From positions 159,267,108-159,331,107 of the forward strand of contig NC_073746.1 of the NCBI RefSeq assembly GCF_029784135.1: 64,000 bases of DNA, read 5' to 3'. This document shows positions 23,378-33,800 of this stretch, in pieces (positions within the stretch are counted from its first letter, which is position 1; each line of letters begins with the position of its first letter). The position numbers were made by a program, and so were the translations under genes. The DNA comes from Toxorhynchites rutilus septentrionalis (lineage: Eukaryota > Arthropoda > Insecta > Diptera > Culicidae). A model generated the notes under the pieces. That model was not told the origin of the DNA. It made no database searches and saw only the letters and a list, made by a program, of their open reading frames with translations.

Positions 23378-25426
23378 GGGCCTTATTCCCGTATCCACGT
23401 ACACTTACGTTCCCACTACGCTTACATCTCACTTCACTTTGTTGTACTCATTCCCGTTTCGTGAAGTGTAAAAATGAACTTCGTGTAGAAAATGGAGTTG
23501 ATGCCAAAATGACCCTTTGTTCATTTCCAATGTCGTTTCTAATGGCGCGTTTACATTCGGGAGATCTATAGCTATAGATAAATTTAATCACACGGAAATA
23601 GATGTAAACGGGTGAGGATATGTATGATACTCTTCTTCTAGGTATATATAACCACTATGTATAGGATAAATTCAGGCATATGTAAACGCTGGTGAATTTC
23701 TCACTGGTGAGAAATCACTAAAGTTGGATGCAGTTCTACTTCATGTGAATAAATTCACTGAAAATGTGAATATATTCAGTATATAAGTTCGCGCTAGTGT
23801 AAACGGTTGATGCGATTTCTATAAATCTCATCATATTTCTTCACATGAATATATCACGAGATTATACCCACCGTAAAAGAAATGTCAGTTGTATTTTGTT
23901 TTGTTTATCCTCGAGTTGTGTCGATACACCCAGAAAATGGATTACTAAAAAACGCTTCCAGATCTTTTGTAATGCAAACAGTAGAATGTATAAATTTTCT
24001 GTAAATATTACCAATCGTTTGTAATGCGGGCGCTACACGATTCGTCCAACGTTTCACTCGAATGTTGGACTCAAACATTTGACTCGATGAATCGACAAAT
24101 GTTGTGACCAAGGCGCCTAGAAGTATATCCTAAGGTGAGGCCGTTTCATCACTAAGTTGGTTAGGGAGCGGTATATGAAAACAGTACGGAGGAAAGCAGA
24201 AGGGAATTTTTTTGCTTGAAGCGTGAAAGAGACAGACTGATCACGAGCGAGCTTGGGCACAAGCGTTTTGTGTTTTGTTCGGGGTGTTCGTAGCATCGTG
24301 TGGCGCCGGTTTAAAATGAATCACGCAACACATCCCTACCAACGATGGATTCATTTTACTTCGCGGTATTAGTAACTTTTACGATTGTCATTACTGGCAA
24401 CCGCGAGGAAAATGTAAATATAACTTCATTAGCCTAATTACCAAGTTGTTAATTGAGTTGCACGGTACTACTTTCCAATATTTATTTCTTCACAGAAGAA
24501 GGTCGTATTCACTCAGATTCGGGACAGGTAAGTAATATTCGTGAAAATCAATTCAATTTATGTTCTTTAATTAATATTGATACATATTGGATAGGAATGA
24601 TTTGTGCTCGTCTGCTGCGGGAGAATGCGGAGACATTACTTCAATAATAAGGAATCTGGGTACTTCGATACACAAAATCGAGCCCTGTCGAGTCCTAGTC
24701 GACTTCATAAACGTTTTGCAGACGATTGTGATCGGTGGTTCAATCAATTGGATTAAGCCTCACTTAATTCCGCCTGGGTTTTGTCAGCTTCGTGATATCT
24801 CCCGAATGTGTTTGACTGAGAAGTAATTACACGCTGGTCCTGGGAGATGATAATGGTGAGAATTGAGTAGTCTGTCGTAGCTATTTGTAGTAATAATTGC
24901 GTATTTTGTTCTAATTTGTAGCCATGTATCAGACCCAACCGATGCAGGATCAGATGTCGATAGTTTAGATAGTTCAATAAATGAATAAAGATACATACAA
25001 AAGCTCAATAAGTTTATAACAATATATGCATAAAGGTTGGGTTAACATAACATGTTTAGGGTATATGTTAAACCAACGTTGAACCGACTGCTTATACTGG
25101 GTTATACTGGCCGATTTGACATTTGTTTACCATTGTTATCGCGTAATATGTTTACTAAGTATTGGTAATAAATTTACTGAGTATTGGTAACATTTACCAA
25201 AAAGCTCGTCATATATACCAACTTTTTGGGAGAGTGTATGATCGGCGATTATGATGAACTCGAGGAATCGCTGTTTATACAAAAAAGAGCGTGAAGTGTA
25301 AACCAGAATAACATCGGTGGATGAACTCGGAATGAATTCTACCAAATGTTTACAGTGGCGTGTATTCCGGAATAACGTTGTACTCACTACACATTGTTTT
25401 CACGTGTGTATTCGGGAATAAGGCCC
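23378..25426. repeat. Distant inverted-repeat pair enclosing 2 kb
   Basis: GGGCCTTATTCCCG at 23378-23391 is mirrored by CGGGAATAAGGCCC at 25413-25426. The similarity extends inward weakly (GTATCCACGT against GAATACACACGT, then a second TTGTACTCA match). The pair could be the ends of one 2.05-kb element or two related miniature elements. It encloses the candidate gene at 24345-24826. Confidence 0.5.
24345..24826 (+). CDS. Candidate small secreted cysteine-containing protein, three exons (~110 aa)
   Basis: Predicted exons are 24345-24413, 24496-24527 and 24595-24826, with introns of 82 and 67 bp, a usual size in flies. Both introns are GT-AG: GTAAAT to CTTCACAG, then GTAAGT to TGGATAG. The reading frame is kept across both joins. 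Exon 1 encodes a signal-peptide-like start (MDSFYFAVLVTFTIVITG). Exon 2 gives ten residues. Exon 3 gives about 76, starting NDLCSSAAGECG and ending MCLTEK, with five cysteines in the mature part. A short upstream frame starts at 24315 and overlaps the ATG. AATAAA signals lie near 24973-24984. No family recognised and no functional call made. It could be chance or a decayed gene. Confidence 0.42.
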
Positions 25427-25429
25427 ATT

Positions 25430-26100
25430 GTGTTTTCAAAGAGAATGTTTTGTTTGTCATCTAAATTTATATCATTGCCTTCAAAATAGGTCCAAATTAG
25501 TGCTTCACTTTACATTTTTTCTAACGAACAATTCAGCCATCAAAACACTCTTTACAGCTGTATTCAGGAATTGTCTTCAATTCACGCAACCAATTCGTTT
25601 TTATGCCCTCAATTCTGTCGAAACGGGTCCCACGAAGCAGTAATTTAAGATTCTGAAATGGGAAAAAGTCACACGGGGCCATATCTGGAGATTAATTATG
25701 CGTTAGATGAACGTAGGATCAGGATTTGATCCTTCAAGCATGTCTTCAGCCACTTGATTGCGATGAATTTTTTGAAGAAAATTGAGCTCTTTTGGCACTA
25801 GTCGTGCTGCGACTTTTCTTATGCCAAAACATCAACCAAAATATGACGATTTCCGAGCACTATTCCTTTCATTTTGTCGACGTTTTCATCAGTAAGAGAG
25901 GTGGATGGTCATCCTTGGTGTGACAAATCGTTCATCTCTTCTCGGTCGTATTTGAATGCCTTATGCCATTCAAACACTCGAGTTTTCTACAAAGTTGAGT
26001 CACCAAATGTTTTCTGCTACATTTTCAACGTTTCGATACAAGAGATTTTGTTTGCAACGCAATTTTTTTCCATGCGAAAGCAAAACAGAAACTGATGCTC
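25430..26100 (-). pseudogene. mariner-like transposase relic, deleted and frameshifted
   Basis: On the minus strand, from high to low coordinate: RVFEWHKAFKYDREEMND (DNA-binding region, ~25950), LTDENVDKMKGIV, ARLVPKELNFLQKIHRNQVA (~25800), DPTFI (~25710), MAPCDFF (~25655) and RGTRFDRIEGIK (~25610). These follow the order of a common arthropod mariner-like transposase with PKELNFLQK and TGDETW blocks. The catalytic core between DPTFI and MAPCDFF is deleted, so two of three acidic residues are lost, and frames change several times. Confidence 0.7.
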
Positions 26101-26364
26101 TTGGATACGATTGTATCACGGGAACCGAATGCGCAAATCTTCCTTTGCTCGAGCGCATTTACAAGCGAGTAAAAGAAATCACACCCTGCATGTATTCTCG
26201 ATGACGGTTTCTCTAGGCGCCCTGATTGTGCCACCGTATTCGGGACACATTCCGATCACCACAAAAGCAGTCATCATCAACGAGCTAGATTGTAATGATT
26301 TCAATAGCCTGTTTTCATAGCAATGCTATTGAAACGAGTTTTGGACCAATAAGTGACAATCGTA

Positions 26365-26923
26365 CACTGCGTTTCATAACTATCGAACCACTTCATTTTT
26401 CTGAGTTTCCAGAGGTGAAGACGGTTGAATTGAAGTATATAGTGTAGAATACAATAACTATCTTCATTTATAAGATTGGCCACTTGAACATTATTGTTGC
26501 GTTCAGGCGCGAAACAGTAAAAAAAAACTAATATTCTAGTGTATCATAACTGTAGAACCACATTCACTCCTTTACCAAATTAACGTCAGTTTCACATGAG
26601 TTACAACATTTTTCGAATAACCCATTCGGTGTGGTTACGATCGAACTGGCTGATGTTGTAGTGTGTATCTTGTTCTACGCAGAGACTACTGCTCGTTTAA
26701 GCTCTTCAAATCACTCATACCGCTTGTAAGCTGCATCTACTAGTCGTACGATCACCCCTCATGAGCTCTTCACAGGGTATTGATTTGGTTATGTTCAAAT
26801 GGCCAGTCTTATAAATGAAGATACTTGTTATATCCTACACTATATACTTCAATTCAATCGACTTCTTACATATCTCTGGGCACTCAGAGAAAATGAGTGG
26901 TTCTATAGTTATGAAACACAGTG
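26365..26923. mobile_element. Fold-back miniature element with ~125-bp inverted arms
   Basis: CACTGCGTTTCATAACTATC at 26365 is mirrored by TATAGTTATGAAACACAGTG ending at 26923. The arms continue inward for about 125 bp (TGAATTGAAGTATATAGTGT is shared), with TA on both flanks. The ~300-bp centre contains another CATAACTGTAGAACCAC, a third copy of the terminal phrase. No coding frame. The TA duplication suggests a Tc1-mariner-type mobiliser. Confidence 0.85.
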
Positions 26924-26978
26924 TATTTGGATGTCTTGTGAATTATAAAACGATGCCAATCAAAACATTTAGTGTTTA

Positions 26979-28233
26979 ACACTCCTATACTCGCGCATTG
27001 ATCTGTCAGACCGAGAAATCAATAATTCGTTCATTTCTCAGAAAATATCAACACTACAACTTTGCGATTCTCTCTAGCTTCGTTATTCGTCGTGCGTCAT
27101 CGTTTAGCGTATCGCATGTGTTGGTACAAAGGGGACGTGTGCCACTTTTTCAACGCTTTCGGTCTGACACACCGACGCGAGTATAGGGGTAACTTTTTTG
27201 GACAAGTGCATTTTTTCATATTCTAGAATATTGTTGAATGAAATGTATAAATTAATGTTAGTGGCGTGAAATATTTATTGAATATAATGCATACGATCAT
27301 TACCGGACTATTCTTATTTGATTTCAGTCCCTTTTGTAACTGGATTGAACGGATTCATATATTAACTATTCGTCGATATATTCGTCGTTAGATTCATACG
27401 TTCAAAAGCAAAATATAAATGGTCGACTTTCGTATAGTTATTCGCTGAATATAATGGTCATACATATACACACTTGTGAAAGAATTTCACTTGTGGAAGA
27501 ATTGTAAACAGTAAACTATAAACTAATCGGTGGCTTATGGTAATTTTTAACAATTACAGTCTCGGTTTTTTTATCGACAAGAAAACAAGAAAAAGAAAAA
27601 AAAGTTCCTAGAAATCCTTTTATATCATCTTTTTATGCCCTATCTAAAAAAAGACATTAATTTTCAGTTTACCAAGAATACAGAGACAAAGAATATTAGA
27701 AATATGCAAACATCATATTCCAGAGCCTTTATCATCTGGTAATTATCTAGAAGGTGGTTATACATTCCTCTCTTCGATAAAAGGCCCGAAAACACGCAAC
27801 AACTGCATGAAATGTAAAAAATATGTTTGTTTCGAGCATGCAGTTATGCTATGTTTTGATTCTTATTCCAATGAAACCACAATCGATTAATACGTTTTTA
27901 TGTTATTTTATAGCTCTATATTCTTCCATGAATTATATTCAGTTGCTCACTTTTAAATAATAACAGTGAAAAAATCAAATTTCGTTATTTGTGTTGGAGT
28001 ATCAAAAATTATTCTGTTTTGAGGAGGTTGAATTAGATGACTATTTAAACATAATAAAGACGAAGAAAACATATTTTTTGGAGTTTTTTCATTCAATTAT
28101 ACCCTCTTCTTCAAATAAATGCCAATAAAGCCTGAAAATACACAATGGAAACATCACAGAGATGTTCAATTTTCGGTCTGTGACACCGTGCGCGAGTATA
28201 CGTGTTATGATTTTGCACGCGAGTACAGGAGGG
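26979..28233 (+). mobile_element. piggyBac-like non-autonomous element, family A copy 2 (full length)
   Basis: TTAA flanks both ends (26975-26978 and 28234-28237). Termini are CACTCCTATACTCGCG and the complement of CGCGAGTACAGGAGGG; ends beginning CMCT beside TTAA fit piggyBac-type elements. The first ~210 bp, up to CGCGAGTATAGGGG near 27178-27191, is itself bounded by terminal-like motifs in facing orientation, as is the last ~60 bp. No transposase frame. Related copies: 14545-15532, 50876-51783 and 51912-52923. Confidence 0.82.
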
Positions 28234-28237
28234 TTAA

Positions 28238-28802
28238 GAATATTGTCCTGGTGAAGAATTGTGTTTCGAAACATCGAACTGAGAATATAGACAAATAAAA
28301 GAGAAACAAATCAAATAATCGTTCACCTCGAAAGAAACATCCCAACACTTCTTTGGTCCTTTGTTGTGAATGTTACCGTATCCTGAACGTGTTCATGTTA
28401 CCCGTAGGCGAGGGAAAGCTAGAAAAGGCCATCGAATAGCTTGGATATGTCTAGTAATACTAGTCCAAATGGAATGTTCTTTCCTCTGGGAACTTGGATG
28501 ACAAGGTTACTCCCAATCTATGGTTTTCTCATTCAATTCCATTCCAAAGAATGATCTATAGGTTTCCGCGGTTCATTGCGGAATGTTTCGGCATTTATGT
28601 GAATGCGACCGATAGTTTCACATGAGTGAATATTTGACTTCAAGTTCTGTTACTTTACGTTCGAGTACTCGGATGCTAGTGGCTCATCTGTCACGATCAA
28701 TGATATATTGTTTTTGTTTGTTGCAAATGATATATTGTTTTTGTTTGTTGCAACTACAAAGCACTCGTTGATTCAAACCACCGGTATTTTTTTCGCATTT
28801 TA
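28238..28802. other. No gene recognised
   Basis: Spacer between two TTAA elements. The 28-bp unit around GATATATTGTTTTTGTTTGTTGCAA is present twice in direct repeat at 28701-28755. Nothing else was seen. Confidence 0.5.
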
Positions 28803-28806
28803 TTAA

Positions 28807-29850
28807 GCTGAAGGTGGAGGATAGCCACAAATAGCGCTCATTCCTTTCATCTCCCTCCCTCACCCCTCGCCAGAAAATCAATAATTTTGCGAAACAGTGT
28901 GAAGAAAATGATCGTTTTCGTACACTACCCATGAAGTAATATCAACCAAACACTAATCAATTATTCACAAGACATTAAATTTTCATCTGCTGTCGCACTG
29001 TATAGTGAAAAACGTCGGAAAACTCGAGCAAGTGCTCTGAAAGTAAAATTTTCATTTTTCAATCTTCGGAAATGGTTTTGTTTGTGTTAGTGAAAGCATC
29101 GTTATTTTTTCGACACTGATGCCAGACAACATCATCGAAACAGCTATCATAACCACTCAATAAAATGTTATTCCTAAGTCATAGCGTTCCATGTCATGAA
29201 AATCAATAGAATAAAATTGTGTTGATATCAATACAATCATTATTTTTACGTTTGATGGGTCTATAATGTAAGTTTTAGCAACTTTAACATTGGGTAAGAA
29301 AATTGTATTGCAGAGCTCGGAACACTGCCACGGCTGCCTATGCTTTCAAAAACAATAAACGGAAAAGTATTACATTCAATCAAAATGCCTCGGCCAACGA
29401 AGAGAAGGGTTAAGGCTCTCCAACGTGAATATGTGAAAACAATACGACCAACGAAGGAATGAGGAATGAAGGAATGATCAGCATCGAGTTACTATGCGGA
29501 AGAACTTGTGATTATCAAAAGAGCCCCAATTTGCATGTGTTATAAATTTGCTCATGTTACGCTTGCGTATAATCAAAATTTTACTTCATATGCAAATGCA
29601 CCTTCTATATATAATATATTTATGTTTGCAATTGTTCATCGGAACATATCGTTCATACATTCAACTTCAGTATTGAATTGTTATTTTTTTTCAAATGTAT
29701 TCAAAGACTCGTGTCAATGAAGCGCCACACAGTCTGATAAGTGAATTGATCTATTTCCATGTGCTTTGCTCTTCTCTCATAAACACTATTACCCCATTTT
29801 TACACGTGGGTTTACCTATACTACTACAATGGCTAGCTTCCACCTTCACC
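28807..29850. mobile_element. TTAA-flanked non-autonomous element, family B copy 2
   Basis: Inverted relative of 12674-13736 over its full length (1044 bp). Termini GCTGAAGGTGGAGGATAGCC and the complement of GGCTAGCTTCCACCTTCACC; TTAA at 28803-28806 and 29851-29854. Left-end substitutions make the termini less perfect than in copy 1. No coding frame. Confidence 0.8.
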
Positions 29851-29854
29851 TTAA

Positions 29855-30302
29855 CAAGGTAAAATTTAATCCCAATACCGATTAAGGCAGTATTCTAGTC
29901 TAGAAATTTGAAAAAAAGAAAAAAAATCTTCATATTTCAGAAGTTTAGGCATTCAAGAATATACCCACAAAGGACTTTTCGAAAATTCCACTTTACCGAG
30001 CTATAGCCATTTAGTGATGTGGTATCTAATCTATTACAGCCATAACAATTAACTTCAAACGCGTTTTTCTCGAAACCAGTTTTCTCTAACACTATACACG
30101 ATATCTGAAATTCTACTTAAACTATTTATGTCGAATTTATCCAAATTTATCGAATACAATGCGTATGCGTCTTTCTATCGCATGAACCGATAATAATAAT
30201 GAATCATAATTACTTAATTTGATCAAACAAATCGGTAAACATAAGAAAAAAACCTTTTAAACAGCATTTTTCCGCATCGAATTACCAGTTATTTTGTAAT
30301 TA
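29855..30302. other. No gene recognised
   Basis: AT-rich spacer between the TTAA element and the LINE target repeat. Nothing identifiable. Confidence 0.5.
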
Positions 30303-30381
30303 ATTCTACCAAAACTCGTCATTATAATATCAGATTATTTTCAGACACAATTCTCGTTCAAGATTTTTTAACCACTTGCAA
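30303..30381 (+). repeat. Left flank of the LINE target repeat, ending in the target duplication
   Basis: Matches 8917-8987 almost base for base and breaks off after AACCACTTGCAA (30370-30381). The same ten bases CCACTTGCAA reappear at 40611-40620 directly after the LINE poly-A, followed by ATAACATGTTTCTCCG as in the uninterrupted repeat. This marks the target-site duplication. Confidence 0.9.
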
Positions 30382-30859
30382 GTGACTGATTCTTCGGCAT
30401 AAGCTTCGAGTAACCGGTCATGTGCTGTGAGCGTCTCCGTTAAAGCATTGTTTTCGGTTACCGTTGGCTGTTATTTTTTTTTATCGCCCGGGTGTGCTTT
30501 TTTCGCGCGTTTTCGAACTGTTCGAGATATCGTAAAACGCAGTGTGAACTCGGAATTAGTGAGAAAAGCAGAATCATCAAAGCCTGGCAAGGCCAGCCGG
30601 CTTTCAGTTTTCGCCGATTTGTCGCCATCGCAATCGAAGTCGGACATCGGTGCTCAGTTGCACGCACACAATACCAGCGCGATTCGCTGTTCACTTACAG
30701 CAGTGTGAAGGAGAGCATCACTTCTTAGTGGTGTGTGATAGTGCCGAGCGCTCAAGCGCTCCGATTGAGAAGCAAGCAGCGGTTGCCAGTTCATCAGCAC
30801 TGGGTGCATTGTGGTGAATAGAAATAAATAAGATATAAGATTTTCTATTGGCAGACTTA

Positions 30860-33800
30860 TCTCACTTCTTAACTAGGCGAACCTAGCCAGAATTTTCACC
30901 TGCCCCCGGGCTTCTGAATGCCAAAGGGGGACTAGGCTCTGCGGAATGCACGTATCTGCATGCTCGTGCTGTTTCAGTCCTGACCGAGAAATTGTCGGAC
31001 AATCGCGCAGGTGCTAAGGATGACCGACTTTTGGATGCCGGCCAATTCCTTCTCCATATTCAACACCTTTAGCGCTTCCAGAAGTGTCTTCGGGACAATT
31101 CCAGTTCCAGAGAGAACGACTGGAACAATTCTTGGGACCTCCCTTAGCCCCCACAGTTCCTTGAGCTCCACGGCCAATGGTCGGTACTTGCAGATTTTGC
31201 GACCGTGGGTCTCCTCCAGATTCTGGTTCAGTGGAATAGCGACATCGATGATGGTGACTTTGCGGTCGCTCTTGTCGTAAACCATTATATCTGGCCGGTT
31301 GTGGTGGATCGAGAGGTCGGTCAGAACAGTGCGATCCCAGTACAGCTTGAAACGGTCATTTTCCAGGACAGGTGCAGGCAGGTATCGGTAGTTTGGTACG
31401 TTGTCTTCCAGTAGAGCACATTGGAGCGCCAGTTGTCGATGAACAATACGGGCCACGTTGTTGTGGCGCTCGGTGTAGGCTGCGTTGGCCAAAACGGGAC
31501 AGCCTCCCATAATGTGTTCTATGTTTTCACCTGGTTGATGGCACATCCGGCAAATGTCATCAACGTCTTGATGCCAGACGTACCGCCTGCAGTTTCTCGT
31601 CGGCATTATCCTGTCCTGGATGGCTATCATGTCGGCTTCTACTACTGAAGAGAGTTCACCACGCGTTAGCCACAGATTAGATGCGGCCTTGTCGACGTGT
31701 GGCCGATCCAGTTGATGGGGGTGGGCACCATGCACTGCCTTCTGCTTCCAAGCTGCAATCTTCTCCTCCACTGTCTGCAGATTGCAGTTGAGTTGGTACT
31801 CCGCTTGCGCCAAGTGCAGAGCGCTGTATCCTCTGTCGGCGGCGCAGACAGCCCGGTATAGCGCGTTTTGGTTGGCGCGTTCTGCGAAGTACTCGCGCAG
31901 TTGTCGTACCTGGGCAACACACAGTGCAGAAATGTCGACGATTCCAAGTCCCCCTTCTTTGCGTGGTAGTGAAACTCTCTCCAGTGCCGATTGAGGATGG
32001 TGCATTCCGGCCTCTTTGAATGCTTTCCTCATCCTCCTCTCAAGGTCCTCTAGGTCAGTTTTGCTCCATTTGACTACACCAAAACTGAAGGTCAGCAGGG
32101 GAACCGCGAATGTGTTGATCGCGCGTACCTTGTTCCCCGCGTTGAGGAAAGTCCTCAGGACACAGTTCACTCGACTCAAGAACTTGTCTCGCAGCTCCGT
32201 CTTGATGTCGGAGTGGCGAATCCCGGTGAGCTGTCGGAATCCAAGATATTTATAGGATTCGCCACGAACCATGTCTCTTATAAACTCGCCGTCATAGACC
32301 TCGTAGCCTCCGGATTCGGTAAGTTGTCCTTTCAGCAGGTGGACACAGCGACACTTGTCGAGGCCGAACTCCATACAGATGTCCCTGCTTATGTCTTCGA
32401 CAACCCGGATAGCTACACCTAGACGCTGACGTGAATCAGCGTAGACCTTGAGATCGTCCATGTAAAAGGTATGGGTCACTTCTTCGTGGGCGCCGTCGCC
32501 ATACCTTATTTTATAGCCATGACCGTTTCTATTGAGCGTCCTACTGAGGGGGTTCAGTGCCAGACAAAACCAAAGCGGGCTGAAAGAGTCGCCTTGGAAT
32601 ATCCCCCTCTTTATCTGCAGCGTTCTAGACTGCAACACATTTTCCCCATCACTAAGGTGCAGAGACGTGCTCCACTGCCTCATCGCATGCTGCAGGAACC
32701 TAACGACGACGGGATCAATTTTGTAGAGCTCCAATACCCGGACGAGAAACGAGTGAGGTATGGAGTCATAAGCCTTCCTGTAATCGATATAGGCCATGCT
32801 TAGGTTCCGCTGATTATAAACCGCCTGGCCGACTATGGTTGCGTCGATGATGGCCTGGTCTTTGCAGCCATGCGTATTTTTTCTGCATCCTTTCTGCTCT
32901 TCTGCGATGATATGGTGTTGTTCGCAGTGGGCAGAAACTTTGGCGGTTATGATGCTGCTTAATATCTTGTACAGACTCGATAGGCACGTTATCGGCCTGT
33001 ACTTTGATGGGTTCAATGTGTTGCTGTCTTTCGGGAGGAGGAATGTGACGCCACGGGTGGCGAATTCAGGGAGGTTGTGTGGGTCACGTAGCACCTTGTT
33101 GAAGCACTCAGCTATCTTTTGATGTGCGACGGTCAGCTTCTTGTGCCAGAAGTTCTGAACACCATCGGGGCCCGGTGCTGCCCAGTTCCTCAGGTACCGC
33201 GAGGCTTCGCGGACATCGTTCTCTTCGACGATGATAGCTGGCATCTCTCCAATTTCACCACAACTCTCCTCCTCCCGTCTTAACCACATTTGCCCGTCGC
33301 GATGTTGTACTGGGGTCTCCCAAATACCAGCCCAGAAGTTCGTCACATCGCTAATATCTGGCAAACCTTCGCGGTAGTCGGGCTTCTCGTCGCTAATGTG
33401 GTCGTAGAACGCTTTTTCGTTATCTCTGAACATCCGATTTTGTTCCTGGCGCTTTGCAGAGTCAGAGTAACGTTTCAGCCGTTTAGTTAGGACGCTCAAT
33501 TGCTGTACCAGTGTGTCGAGTTTTTCCGTCAGCTGGTGAGCTCCCAGCTGGCGAAGTTCAGTAGGCCGCACGATCACAGCAACTTGGCGACATAATTTCG
33601 CCGATCTGCTGCCTCTTTTGTACGCCATCAGTCTTCCAATTGCGGCGCGCTTGTTTAGGATCCGTTGCTCCAATCTCCTTCGCCATGGAGGCTCACGCCT
33701 TTCACGGAGATGTTGGAGCAGTCCGCCTCTTGGCCTAATACGGTATCCTAAACTTTTGGCGGTCGCCACAGCAGCACAGTAAACTTTCAGTTGCAGCTCC

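Noticed and set aside
12674..29850. Large inverted duplication of 12.7-15.5 kb with 27.0-29.9 kb
   Set aside because: The two element families appear in mirrored order, but the spacers between them and the outer flanks are unrelated, and each element has its own TTAA flanks. Independent insertions explain the pattern.
30427..30728. Small ORFs in the LINE 5' UTR
   Set aside because: They overlap on both strands within the GC-rich leader of the I-type LINE and show no domain.
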